Source: Nocardioides sp. TRM66260-LWL (GTDB taxonomy: Bacteria; Actinomycetota; Actinomycetes; Propionibacteriales; Nocardioidaceae). From it: a stretch of 64,000 nucleotides of DNA. Both the position numbers and the translations under genes were made by a program. Every line of letters begins with the position of its first letter. Position 1 is the first letter of the stretch. This document shows, in pieces, positions 35,419 to 44,249 of the stretch. Location of the stretch: NCBI RefSeq assembly GCF_020075545.1, contig NZ_JAIQZK010000005.1, forward strand, positions 248,001-312,000, given 5' to 3'. The notes under the pieces were generated by a model that was not told the DNA's origin, searched no databases, and saw only the letters and a list, made by a program, of their open reading frames with translations.

Positions 35419-36249
35419 GTGCCGTCGAGCCCCCGGCGTCCGACCGCCGCGTGGCCGCCCCCGCCCCCGGCCCGGGCGTCCGAGCCGCCCGTGGAGATCG
35501 CGCCCGTCGTCCCGCGCGCCGAGCCGCTGCGCCTCGGCGTCTTCGGCGCCTCCATCGTGGAGGGCCTGGGCGTCGGACCGGCGCGCTGGCCGCAGATGCT
35601 CGGCGAGCTGCTCGGCGCCGAGCTGATCGACTACAGCCACACCGGGTTCACCGCTTCGCACTACCTGAGCCGGTACCGCGCGCACCCGCGCGCCGTCGAC
35701 CTGATGATCGTCGCCTGCGGTGGCGCCGAGCCGATGCCCCGCCTGCACCCGTGGGTCCGCGACCGGCTGCCGCGCCGCTGGCGGCCGCTGGGCTGGATGG
35801 ACCCGCGTCCGTTCCACTCCGCCCGACGACGTCGACGGCTGCTCGAGCAGGTGGAGTCCGGCGTCCGCTGGCGACTCCAGCGGCTGCTGCGCGGACTGAC
35901 CGGCAGCCGGGTCCTGATGAGCTCGGCGGAGTACGTGGCGGCCCTGGAGTCGCTGCTGGCGCTGGTCCGCCGCGACTCCCCCGACGCCGTCGTCGTGCTG
36001 CTCCACACCGGGCACGCCGCGCATCCGTCCTTCCGCGCGGCGCGCCGCGGCATCGACGCCTACGAGCGGGCCGCCCGGCGCATCCCCGGCCAGGTCTCGC
36101 TGTCGTCGCGGTCGTTCCTCGAGCCGGTCGACGACTACCTGCTCGACCGGTTCCACCCCAACGCGGTCGGCCACCAGCGGATCGCCCTCGGCCTGCTGCC
36201 CCTCGTCGAGCGGCTGCTCGCACACCGCGACGCGGGGCGCTCCCGCTAG
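35419..36249 (+). CDS. SGNH/GDSL-type hydrolase
   Basis: A 276-aa SGNH hydrolase-like protein after a Pro-rich N-terminus. Block I is LGVFGASIVEGLG (Ser nucleophile in GASI, in place of GDS), a Gly-rich CGGAEPM marks block III, and block V is DRFHPNAVGHQR with the catalytic Asp/His pair. Such enzymes are esterases, lipases or glycan deacetylases. GTG at 35419 directly follows the previous stop. No signal peptide is evident, so it may be cytoplasmic despite the exported neighbour. Confidence 0.8.
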   Translation: MPSSPRRPTAAWPPPPPARASEPPVEIAPVVPRAEPLRLGVFGASIVEGLGVGPARWPQMLGELLGAELIDYSHTGFTASHYLSRYRAHPRAVDLMIVACGGAEPMPRLHPWVRDRLPRRWRPLGWMDPRPFHSARRRRRLLEQVESGVRWRLQRLLRGLTGSRVLMSSAEYVAALESLLALVRRDSPDAVVVLLHTGHAAHPSFRAARRGIDAYERAARRIPGQVSLSSRSFLEPVDDYLLDRFHPNAVGHQRIALGLLPLVERLLAHRDAGRSR

Positions 36250-36252
36250 CCT
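36247..36252 (+). promoter_or_regulatory. -10 box sharing the SGNH gene stop codon
   Basis: TAGCCT: the TAG is the stop codon of the SGNH hydrolase gene and the box ends 7 nt before the GTG of the next gene at 36260. Confidence 0.55.
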
Positions 36253-36259
36253 CGACGCC

Positions 36260-36703
36260 GTGGGCCGGACGCGTCGGGTCGCCGTGCAGGCGACGCTCGT
36301 CGTCGCCCTCGTGTGCGTCCCGGTGCTGCTCTCCGCCGCCTGGATCCTGCACGTCGAGGGCGAGCGGTGGACGGACGTCGCGCTCGACCTCAGCCCGGCG
36401 GTCGTCGTCATCTCGCTGGTGGCCGGCCTGCTGGCGGCGCTGACGGAGGCCGGCCTGGCCCGGATCGGCGCGCCGATGCGGCTGTTCACCGTCGGTCAGC
36501 GCTCGCTGACCGGCTGGGTGTGCGGGCTCGGCGCGATGGTCGGCGCGTGCGTCTGCGGTGGGCTCGTCGCCGGGGTCGGGGGTGTCGGCGTCGGGATGGT
36601 GATGAGCGTGATCAGCGGTCTCGTCCCGCTCGTCATCCTGGCCTGCCTGCTGCTGCCGGTGCGGTGGCTCGACGTCGGCGGCCTCGACCTGCTGGGCCGC
36701 TGA
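36260..36703 (+). CDS. small membrane protein
   Basis: A 147-aa protein with four predicted membrane segments (VQATLVVALVCVPVLLSAAW, AVVVISLVAGLLAAL, GAMVGACVCGGLVAGVGGVG, ISGLVPLVILACLLLPV). No family recognised. GTG at 36260 is set by the -10 box 7 nt upstream. Confidence 0.65.
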   Translation: MGRTRRVAVQATLVVALVCVPVLLSAAWILHVEGERWTDVALDLSPAVVVISLVAGLLAALTEAGLARIGAPMRLFTVGQRSLTGWVCGLGAMVGACVCGGLVAGVGGVGVGMVMSVISGLVPLVILACLLLPVRWLDVGGLDLLGR

Positions 36704-36841
36704 CGGCACACGTCCGGCGACCCGCGCTCGCGCGCAGCGGACACCCACCCGCAGCCGTCGGATATCGGCGCGGAGGTGAGCGGCGTCACGCTCTCCTCGC
36801 GCGCATCCGCGCGCGAACGGACGGATCCGAGGAGAGGTCAG

Positions 36842-37384
36842 ATGAGCGAGCAGCACGTGCCCGAGGCGATCGCCACGGCGCTGACGGAGGCCGACGCCGC
36901 ACTCGAGCGGCTCGACGCGGCGCTGGCGACGCTGGGCGACGGCGACCTGCACCGCGCCCACCGCGACGGCGGCTGGACGATCGCCCAGGTGGTCTCGCAC
37001 ATCTCGATGTGCGCGATCCTGTGGCTCGGCGACCTCAAGCGCCTCGAGAACGACCCCGAGCTCGACTTCGTCTTCCGCGAGGAGGTCGGCCACGACCTGG
37101 TCGGCTACCCGCAGTCGACGATCGAGCTCGCGCGCCGGCAGGTCGCCAGCACCCGCCGCACGCTCGCCACCGCCGGCGGCTCGGCCGGCCCGGACGTGCT
37201 GGCCCGCACCGTCACCATCCCCGACCTGGGGACGATGACGATCGAGGAGTGGTCGCCGCTGATCATCGGGCACGCCGCCGGGCACGCGGAGCAGGCCTTC
37301 GAGATCATGCGCGACCGCGAGCTGCTCGCGGTCGGCGCGGGCGACGCGATCGACGGCAGCGCCGACTCCGGGGCCGACGCGTGA
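36842..37384 (+). CDS. DinB family protein
   Basis: A 180-aa four-helix-bundle DinB-like protein (MSEQHVPEAIATALTEADAA; RDGGWTIAQVVSHISM with the first metal His; IIGHAAGHAEQAFEIM with the C-terminal His pair). In actinobacteria these are metal-dependent, often mycothiol-dependent transferases. ATG at 36842 with GGAGAGG upstream. Its stop overlaps the start of the dehydrogenase gene, so the two proteins probably serve one pathway. Confidence 0.85.
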   Translation: MSEQHVPEAIATALTEADAALERLDAALATLGDGDLHRAHRDGGWTIAQVVSHISMCAILWLGDLKRLENDPELDFVFREEVGHDLVGYPQSTIELARRQVASTRRTLATAGGSAGPDVLARTVTIPDLGTMTIEEWSPLIIGHAAGHAEQAFEIMRDRELLAVGAGDAIDGSADSGADA

Positions 37385-38400
37385 GGGCCGCGGTGCTCGT
37401 CGGTCTCGAGCAGGTCGAGCTGCAGGAGCGGCCCGAGCCCGAGGCCCGTCCCGGCTGGGCGGTGGTGACGGTCGAGTCGGCGTCGCTGTGCGGCACCGAC
37501 GCCCACCAGTACGACGGCCGCATCGACACCCCGTTCCCGCGGGTGCCCGGCCACGACTTCTCCGGACGCGTCGAGAGCGTCGGCGAGGGCGCCGATCCCG
37601 CCTGGGTGGGCCAGGCCGTGGCGGTCAAGCCGTCCCTGCCCTGCGGCGACTGCCTGGAGTGCGCGCAGGACAAGCCGTTCGACTGCAAGCGCAAGAAGCT
37701 CATCGGGCTGTGGTCCGACGGCTGCCTCACCGAGCGCATCGCCGTGCCGGTCGTGAACCTGATCCCGCGGCCCGACGGCGTCGAGGCCTGGCAGGCGTCC
37801 CTGCTCGAGCCGATCGCGGTGGGCCTCAACACCGTCGACCGGCTGCGGATCCTGCTCGGCGAGACCGTCGTCGTGCTCGGCCAGGGGCCGATCGGGCTGG
37901 CGCTGACCCGCCTGTGCGCGCTGTCCGGCGCGGGCCGGCTGATCGTCACCGACGCTCGCGAGGCGCCCTTCGCGGTGTCGCGGGCCTACGGGGCGTCCGA
38001 CTGCCTCGACGTGACCCAGGTGGACGCCCGCGAGCGGATCCTTGAGCTCACCGACGGCGTCGGCGCCGACGTCGTCATCGAGACCTCCGGGTTCCCGGCG
38101 TCCTCGGCGATGGTGCTCGACCTGGTGCGCAAGGAGGGCAAGGTCGCGCACATCGGCTGGGCCAACGACCTGCCGCCGCTGCCGGTGATCCCGATCATGG
38201 CCAAGACGCTCACCGTCTTCGGCGTCGGCGGCAACGGCGGCCGGGGCCAGTACGAGCGGGCGCTGGAGCTGGTGCGCACAGGACGGCTCGACCTCGAGCC
38301 GATGGTGACCCACCGGTTCTCCCTCGACGACGTGGCCGAGGCGTTCCGCGTCGCCTCCTCGAAGAGCGACGGCGCGATCAAGGTGATCGTCGAGCCCTGA
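37381..38400 (+). CDS. zinc-dependent alcohol/polyol dehydrogenase (MDR family)
   Basis: A 339-aa medium-chain dehydrogenase. Catalytic zinc ligands: C37 (LCGTD) and H58 with D59 (PGHDFSG). Structural zinc: C88, C91, C94, C102. Nucleotide motif VVVLGQGPIGLAL in the Rossmann domain. It oxidises an alcohol or polyol with NAD(P). GTG overlaps the dinB-like stop (GTGA). Substrate not deducible; coupling to a possibly thiol-dependent DinB enzyme is suggestive only. Confidence 0.92.
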   Translation: MRAAVLVGLEQVELQERPEPEARPGWAVVTVESASLCGTDAHQYDGRIDTPFPRVPGHDFSGRVESVGEGADPAWVGQAVAVKPSLPCGDCLECAQDKPFDCKRKKLIGLWSDGCLTERIAVPVVNLIPRPDGVEAWQASLLEPIAVGLNTVDRLRILLGETVVVLGQGPIGLALTRLCALSGAGRLIVTDAREAPFAVSRAYGASDCLDVTQVDARERILELTDGVGADVVIETSGFPASSAMVLDLVRKEGKVAHIGWANDLPPLPVIPIMAKTLTVFGVGGNGGRGQYERALELVRTGRLDLEPMVTHRFSLDDVAEAFRVASSKSDGAIKVIVEP

Positions 38401-38416
38401 CGCCGGGTCAATCCCC

Positions 38417-38506
38417 TCCGTGACGCGTACGGCACCTCGCAGGCTGCTCGACGGTGCTGTGCGCGTCACGGAGTGTCGGTCTCCCCGGGCGCCCGGGGAA
38501 ACCGAC
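38417..38506. repeat. bipartite palindromic element, copy B2
   Basis: A 90-bp element with left hairpin 38417-38472 (arm TCCGTGACGCGTACGGCACC identical to copy B1, loop 38437-38452 different) and right hairpin 38475-38506 (core TCCCCGGGCGCCCGGGGA). It lies between the convergent dehydrogenase and SCO6745-family genes. Confidence 0.85.
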
Positions 38507-38530
38507 GACGCGCCGGCCCGGAAGGCCCCC

Positions 38531-39436
38531 TCAGCCCGCGGCCCGCTTGTACGGGTCGGGCGGGAACCAGCCGCGGGCGGTGACGGCCTCGCCCCACGCG
38601 TGCAGCGGCTCGAGGATCGTCCCGAGGTCGTCGGCGAGCGCGGCGACGGCGAGCGCGACGGAGCGGTCGGTGGCCGCCTCGAGGTCCTCGCGGACGGCGA
38701 GGCCGGCGTCGGTGAGCCGGCCGTCGGCCAGCCAGCCGCGGCCGGTGAGGTCGGTGGCCGCCGCCTCGAGCGTCTCCGGCGCCCAGGCCCGGGAGGCGGA
38801 GTAGGTGAAGGGGTCCCACCCGACCCACAGCTCGGTGAGCAGGTTGGCCGCCACCCCGTCGACGCCGGCCGCGACCAGCGCGGCGAGGTGGCCGTCGCCG
38901 CGGTGCTCGCGCAGCAGCGTGGCGGCGTGCCACAGGACGCCGAACGGGTCGTCGGGGTACGCCAGCGACGCCAGGCCGGCGTGGAGCGCGCGGCCGGTCG
39001 TCGGAGCGGCGTCGGCCCCGCGCCGCAGCACCGCGGCCACGCGCGCCACCTCGGCCTCGTCGACGCGGGGCAGGGCGGCCCGCAGGGACGCGATCGCCCC
39101 CTCCTCGGCGGCGGCCCGCACGGCGGCCACGGACGCCACCCCGCGGGCCTCGGCCAGCACGCCGGCGATCAGGCCCGGCTCGAAGACGCCGAACGCGGCG
39201 GCCGCGACGGCGGGCTCGACGTCGCCCAGGCCGCGGCTGCGGCTGTGTACGTAGCCCTGGAGGAAGTCCAGGCCGAGGGCCGCGTAGGCGTCGTACGCGG
39301 GCTCGGCCCAGAAGGAGATCGTCGCGATCGGCTCGATCGCGTCCCGCAGATCGCGGGCGGGGCTGCGCCAGCCGATCGTCCGCGTCGTGCCCTCGCGCGG
39401 CGCGAAGAACGCCGCCTGTGCCTCGGAGTAGTCCAT
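38531..39436 (-). CDS. SCO6745 family protein
   Basis: A 301-aa all-helical protein of the SCO6745 family of actinobacterial proteins of unknown function. Typical segments: EPIATISFWAEPAYDAYAAL, LDFLQGYVHSRSRGLGDVEP, HAATLLREHRGDGHLAALVA and LTGRGWL. The architecture resembles a duplicated helical-bundle/winged-helix protein. ATG at 39436; no clear ribosome-binding site or -10 adjacent. Divergent from the HMG-CoA-lyase-like gene. Confidence 0.85.
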   Translation of the reverse strand: MDYSEAQAAFFAPREGTTRTIGWRSPARDLRDAIEPIATISFWAEPAYDAYAALGLDFLQGYVHSRSRGLGDVEPAVAAAAFGVFEPGLIAGVLAEARGVASVAAVRAAAEEGAIASLRAALPRVDEAEVARVAAVLRRGADAAPTTGRALHAGLASLAYPDDPFGVLWHAATLLREHRGDGHLAALVAAGVDGVAANLLTELWVGWDPFTYSASRAWAPETLEAAATDLTGRGWLADGRLTDAGLAVREDLEAATDRSVALAVAALADDLGTILEPLHAWGEAVTARGWFPPDPYKRAAG

Positions 39437-39559
39437 GCGGCGATGGTGCCCGCGGTGTGGCGCGCGTCACCAGGGCGACGACCGGAGTCTGCGGCGAGCG
39501 GCCAGGACCCTGCGCCCCCCGGCTACCTGCCTCTTGACGTGCCCGGCAGGCTCGGGACC

Positions 39560-40600
39560 GTGGCACACGAGTCTCCCGACGTCCCCGCGAGCCTGATCGT
39601 CGACCTCGTCGAGGTCGGCCCGCGCGACGGGCTGCAGAACGAGTCCCGGACGCTGCCGGTCGAGGTGCGCGCCCGGTTGATCGAGCGGCTCGTCGACGCC
39701 GGCGTCCGTCGCCTCGAGGCGGTCAGCTTCGTGCGTCCCGACCTCGTGCCGCAGATGGCCGAGCCCGAGCGGGTGCTCGATCTGCTGCCCGCCTGGGAGG
39801 ACGGTCCGGACGTCACGCTGATCGGGCTCGTGCTCAACCGGCGCGGCGCCGAGCGCGCGGTGGCCACCCGCGTCCAGGAGCTCAACATGGTCGTGCCGGT
39901 CACCGACGGCTTCGCCACCCGCAACCAGGGCGCGAGCGTCGAGGCGCTGCTCGACCAGGCCGCCGACGTCGTGTCGGTGGCGCGGGACGCCGGCCGCCGG
40001 GTCTCGGTGACCCTGCCGGTCTCCTTCGGCTGCCCCTTCGACGGCGACGTGCACCCCGAGCAGGTCGCGCCCGTCGTCGAGCGCGTGCTGGCGATGGGCG
40101 TCGACGAGCTCGCCTTCGCCGACACCATCGGGGTCGGGGTGCCGCCGCAGGTCGAGGCGCTCGCCTCCCTCGTCCCCGAGGCCGCCCGCGGCGCGACGCT
40201 GCCGCACCTGCGCTTCCACTTCCACAACACCCGCAACACCGGCTACGCCAACGCCTGGGCCGCGACCCGGCTCGACCTCGCGGCCTACGGCGGACGCGTC
40301 GCGCTGGACTCCTCCGTCGGCGGCTTCGGCGGATGCCCGTTCGCCCCGGCCGCGACGGGCAACATCGGCACCGAGGACCTCGTCCACCTGCTGCGGCGCG
40401 GCGGCGTGCGGGTCTCCGACCTCGACGACGTCGACGACCTCTCCGGTCTGATCGACACCGCCGCCTGGCTCTCCACGGAGCTCGGGAGCCCGGTGCAGGC
40501 CCTGCTCGGCCGCGCCGGCGACCGTCCCGGCGTAGCCGTGCCGACCCCCGACCGCGGCGAGCCCGACGGGGACGCAGGCGACCCCGGGGACGCCGCATGA
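39560..40600 (+). CDS. hydroxymethylglutaryl-CoA lyase family protein
   Basis: A 346-aa TIM-barrel lyase. Signature LVEVGPRDGLQNE, metal site HFHNTRNTG, and the Cys loop GGFGGCPFAPAATGNIGTED. Family members cleave 3-hydroxy-3-methylglutaryl-CoA (leucine breakdown) or related 3-hydroxyacyl-CoAs to acetyl-CoA plus a keto compound. GTG at 39560. First gene of an overlapping operon with a CoA-transferase and an AceE-like protein, so the true substrate may differ from HMG-CoA. Confidence 0.9.
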   Translation: MAHESPDVPASLIVDLVEVGPRDGLQNESRTLPVEVRARLIERLVDAGVRRLEAVSFVRPDLVPQMAEPERVLDLLPAWEDGPDVTLIGLVLNRRGAERAVATRVQELNMVVPVTDGFATRNQGASVEALLDQAADVVSVARDAGRRVSVTLPVSFGCPFDGDVHPEQVAPVVERVLAMGVDELAFADTIGVGVPPQVEALASLVPEAARGATLPHLRFHFHNTRNTGYANAWAATRLDLAAYGGRVALDSSVGGFGGCPFAPAATGNIGTEDLVHLLRRGGVRVSDLDDVDDLSGLIDTAAWLSTELGSPVQALLGRAGDRPGVAVPTPDRGEPDGDAGDPGDAA

Positions 40601-41796
40601 CCACCGATCCGCTGCGGCCGCTCACCGGCCTGCGCGTCGTCGAGCTCGGCAACTACATCGCCGCCCCGACGGCCGGCCGCCTGCTGGCCGACTTCGGCGC
40701 GGAGGTCGTCAAGATCGAGCGGCCCCGCACCGGCGACGAGCTGCGCACCTGGCGCCTCTACGGCGGCGACACCTCCCTGCTGTACCGGACGATCAACCGC
40801 TCGAAGCGCTCCGTCGAGCTCGACCTGCGCACCGACGAGGGACGCGACGCCGTGCTGGCGCTGCTGCGCCGCTCCGACGCCCTGATCGAGAACTTCCGTC
40901 CCGGCACCCTCGACCGCTGGGGGCTGACGACCGACGTGCTCGCCGAGGCCAACCCCGAGCTGGTCGTCGCGCGGGTCTCGGCGTTCGGGCAGACCGGGCC
41001 GATGAGCCAGCGCCCGGGCTTCGCGGCCGTGGCCGAGGGCTTCGGCGGCATGCGCGAGCTGGTCGGCGACCCCGATCGTCCGCCCGCGCGCGTCGGGGTC
41101 TCGATCGGCGACTCGATCGCCGGGCTGTACGCGGCCTTCGGCGTCGTCATGTCGCTGCTGGACCGCGAGCGGCGGCGGGCCGCGGACGCCGCGCCGGTGA
41201 CCCCGGTCGAGCGGGGCGTCGACGTGGCGCTGCACGAGGCGGTGTTCTCGATGATGGAGTCGCTGATCCCCGACTACTCCGCCTTCCAGGTCACCCGCCG
41301 CCGCACCGGCGGTCGGATGGAGGGCATCGCGCCGTCCAACGCCTACGCCTGCGCGGAGGGCTCGGTGGTGATCGCCGGCAACGGCGACTCGATCTTCGTC
41401 CGGCTGATGCGCACCCTCGGCCGCGACGACCTCGCCGACGACCCCGACCTCGCCGGCAACGCCGGCCGCTGGGCGCGCCGCGACGAGCTCGACGCGGCGA
41501 TCGAGGCCTGGACGTCGGTCCGGCCGCGGGCCGAGGTGCTGGCGGCGCTGGACGACGCGTCGGTGCCGGCCGGTCCGATCTACCGGGCCGCCGACATCGT
41601 CGAGGACCCGCAGTACCTCGCCCGCCGGATGGTGCAGGAGCTGCCCGTCGAGATCGACGGCCGGCCGCGGGCCGTCGCGTTCCCCGGCGTCGTGCCGCTG
41701 CTCGGCGAGACCTCGCTGCCGGTCGCGCACCTGGGTCCCGACCTGGGCGCCGACAACGACTGGCTGGCCGCGCTGCTCGCCGAGGACGACCGGTGA
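40597..41796 (+). CDS. type III (CaiB/BaiF) CoA-transferase
   Basis: A 399-aa family III CoA-transferase: GLRVVELGNYIAAPTAGRLL at the N-terminus, catalytic Asp172 in GVSIGDSIAG, and SNAYACAEGSVVIAGNGD later. It would move CoA between an acyl-CoA donor and a carboxylic acid, activating the acid for the lyase encoded just upstream. ATG overlaps the lyase gene by 4 nt; its own stop overlaps the next gene (GTGA). Confidence 0.93.
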   Translation: MTTDPLRPLTGLRVVELGNYIAAPTAGRLLADFGAEVVKIERPRTGDELRTWRLYGGDTSLLYRTINRSKRSVELDLRTDEGRDAVLALLRRSDALIENFRPGTLDRWGLTTDVLAEANPELVVARVSAFGQTGPMSQRPGFAAVAEGFGGMRELVGDPDRPPARVGVSIGDSIAGLYAAFGVVMSLLDRERRRAADAAPVTPVERGVDVALHEAVFSMMESLIPDYSAFQVTRRRTGGRMEGIAPSNAYACAEGSVVIAGNGDSIFVRLMRTLGRDDLADDPDLAGNAGRWARRDELDAAIEAWTSVRPRAEVLAALDDASVPAGPIYRAADIVEDPQYLARRMVQELPVEIDGRPRAVAFPGVVPLLGETSLPVAHLGPDLGADNDWLAALLAEDDR

Positions 41797-44114
41797 GCCC
41801 GCGTCCCGAGCCCGATCTCGAGGTGCTCCGCGCGCTCTCGCAGCGGACGCTGTGGCTCGCGACCGCGATCGTCGACGCCGCCAACCGCGGGCGTCCGAAC
41901 GCCTCGGGCGTCAAGGTCGGCGGCCACCAGGCGTCGTCGGCGTCGATGGTCGACGTGATGGTGGCGCTGTGGTTCCACGAGCTCACCGCGCTCGACCGGG
42001 TCTCGGTGAAGCCGCACGCCTCGCCGGTGCTGCACGCCGTCAACCACCTGCTCGGCCTGCTCGACGCGTCCTACCTGCCGACGCTGCGCGAGCGGGGCGG
42101 GCTGCAGTCCTACCCCTCGCGGCAGAAGGACCCCGACCCGGTCGACTTCTCCACCGGCTCGGTCGGCATCGGCGCCACCGCCACCCTGTGGGCGGCCATG
42201 GCCCACCGCTACCTGCGCTCGCAGGTGCCCGCCGCCCCGCCGGCAGGCCGGTTCATCAGCCTGCTCGGCGACGCCGAGCTCGACGAGGGCGCGATCTGGG
42301 AGGCCGTGGCCGACCCGCAGGTGGCGGGTCTCGGCGAGCTGCTGTGGGTCGTCGACATGAACCGCCAGTCGCTCGACCGCGTCGTCCCCGACATCCAGAT
42401 CGAGCGGCTGCAGGCGATGTTCGAGGCGGCCGGCTGGCAGGTCGTGGTGCTCAAGTGGGGGCGGCTGATCGGCGAGCTCTTCGAGCGGCCCGGCGGCGAC
42501 CTGCTGCGGGCGCGGCTCGAGGCGATGCCGAACGAGGAGTACCAGCGGATGCTGCGCGTGGACGCCTCGGAGGTCTTCGAGCGCGTCCTCGGCGAGGGGC
42601 CGGTGGCGCCCGAGCTGCGGGAGCTGGTGTCCTCGGTGCCCGGCCCGCACCTCGCCGCCGCCGTCCGCGACCTCGGCGGCCACGACCTCGGGCTGCTGCT
42701 CGACACCTTCGACGCGGTGGAGGACCACCGTCCGACCGTCGTGTTCGCCTACACCGTCAAGGGTCGCGGGCTGCCCATCGAGGGCCACCCGAACAACCAC
42801 TCCGCCCTGCTCACCGAGGCCCAGATGCAGGCGCTCGCGGACGCCGTGGGCGCCGACCTCGCCGATCCGTGGGCCCCGCTGCCGGCCGACTCCGCCGCCG
42901 CCCGGCTCGCCGCCCGCCGGGGCCGCGACCTGGCGCGGCCGACGGTCGGCGCGCCTGCCGCGCTGAGCGTGCCCGTCGAGCTCGGGCACCCGTACCGCAA
43001 GGAGATCTCCACCCAGGCCGCGCTCGGCCGCCTGCTGGCCGACCTGGTGCGCGACGCCCCCGACGTCGCCGCGCGGGTCGTCACCTGCAGCCCCGACGTC
43101 GCCTCCTCCACCAACCTCGGCGGCTGGATCAACAAGACCGGCGTGTGGTCGGTCGGCGAGCGGGCCGACTGGTTCGCCGACGACGCCCAGCGGGTGCTGC
43201 GCTGGCAGGAGACCCAGCAGGGCCAGCACATCGAGCTCGGCATCGCCGAGGTCAACCTGGTCGGCCTGATCGGCGAGCTGGGCGCCACCTGGTCGCGCTG
43301 GGGCGAGCGGCTCATCCCCATCGCCACGATGTACGACCCCTTCGTCAACCGGGCCCTCGAGCCGTGGTCGTTCGGCCTGTACGCGGGCGGCCAGTCGATC
43401 CTGGTCGGCACGCCGTCCGGCGTCACCCTGGCCCCGGAGGGCGGGGCGCACCAGTCGATCACCACCCCGTCGATCGGGCTGGAGCAGCCCGGCTGCACCG
43501 CCTGGGAGCCCGCCTTCGCGCAGGACCTCGAGTGGTGCTTCCTGCACGCGATGTCGCAGGTCGGGGTGCCGGGCGGCCGCTCGGCGTACCTCCGGCTCAC
43601 CACGCGGCCCGTCGATCCCGCGCTGGCGCGGGTGCCCGACGACCCGGTGCTGCGCGAGCGGCGCCGGCGACAGGCCGTCAGCGGCGGCTACCGGCTGGCC
43701 GACCACCCCGTCGAGGACGAGCAGGTGACGCTCGTCGGCGTCGGGGCGGTCATGCCCGAGGTGCTGGACGCCGCCGCGCGCCTGGCCGCCCAGGGCGTCA
43801 CGGCCGGCGTCGTCTGCCTGACCAGCCCCGACCTGGTCTTCGAGTCCTTCCAGCAGCGCGGGTCCCGCACCGCCGGCGACAGCTCGGGGGTGCTCGACCT
43901 GCTCCTGCCGCCGCACCACCGCAGCCCGATCGTCACGGTGCAGGACTGTCACCCGCACACGCTGGCCTTCCTCGCCGGAGCCCGCGGCGACCGCATCCGG
44001 TGCCTGGGCGTCACCGAGTTCGGCCAGTCCTCCGATCTCGCCGACGCCTACGCGCTGCACGGCATCGACGCCGGCTCGATCGTCGGGGCCGCGCTCGACC
44101 TGCTGGGCCGCTGA
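41793..44114 (+). CDS. AceE-like thiamine-diphosphate-dependent E1 (transketolase-like)
   Basis: A 773-aa homodimeric-type E1, shorter than AceE (~890 aa). VGGHQASSASMVDVMVALWF parallels the AceE GHIASFAS region. The ThDP/Mg motif is GDAELDEG (159-166) ending at N190 (DMNRQSLDR). The transketolase middle and C-terminal domains follow (IELGIAEVNLVGLIGELG, TEFGQSSDLADAYALHGID). It should decarboxylate a 2-oxo acid, but no E2/E3 genes are nearby. Its overlap with a CoA-transferase and a lyase suggests a dedicated catabolic step. GTG at 41793. Confidence 0.88.
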   Translation: MSPRPEPDLEVLRALSQRTLWLATAIVDAANRGRPNASGVKVGGHQASSASMVDVMVALWFHELTALDRVSVKPHASPVLHAVNHLLGLLDASYLPTLRERGGLQSYPSRQKDPDPVDFSTGSVGIGATATLWAAMAHRYLRSQVPAAPPAGRFISLLGDAELDEGAIWEAVADPQVAGLGELLWVVDMNRQSLDRVVPDIQIERLQAMFEAAGWQVVVLKWGRLIGELFERPGGDLLRARLEAMPNEEYQRMLRVDASEVFERVLGEGPVAPELRELVSSVPGPHLAAAVRDLGGHDLGLLLDTFDAVEDHRPTVVFAYTVKGRGLPIEGHPNNHSALLTEAQMQALADAVGADLADPWAPLPADSAAARLAARRGRDLARPTVGAPAALSVPVELGHPYRKEISTQAALGRLLADLVRDAPDVAARVVTCSPDVASSTNLGGWINKTGVWSVGERADWFADDAQRVLRWQETQQGQHIELGIAEVNLVGLIGELGATWSRWGERLIPIATMYDPFVNRALEPWSFGLYAGGQSILVGTPSGVTLAPEGGAHQSITTPSIGLEQPGCTAWEPAFAQDLEWCFLHAMSQVGVPGGRSAYLRLTTRPVDPALARVPDDPVLRERRRRQAVSGGYRLADHPVEDEQVTLVGVGAVMPEVLDAAARLAAQGVTAGVVCLTSPDLVFESFQQRGSRTAGDSSGVLDLLLPPHHRSPIVTVQDCHPHTLAFLAGARGDRIRCLGVTEFGQSSDLADAYALHGIDAGSIVGAALDLLGR

Positions 44115-44249
44115 CTCCTCCGACTCCGCTCACTCCGCGCCGCCATGGCCCGATCGCCTGATCGGACGATGGGGCATCGCCCGGCCCGCCGTAGGCTGGG
44201 AGCGGGCGGCTGTGACGGTCGCCACTCGTCATCGCCGCCGGAGGGCCGG

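Noticed and set aside
41580..44060. 826-aa minus-strand open frame over the E1-like gene
   Set aside because: Antisense shadow; the plus strand carries the ThDP motif and overlapping operon structure.
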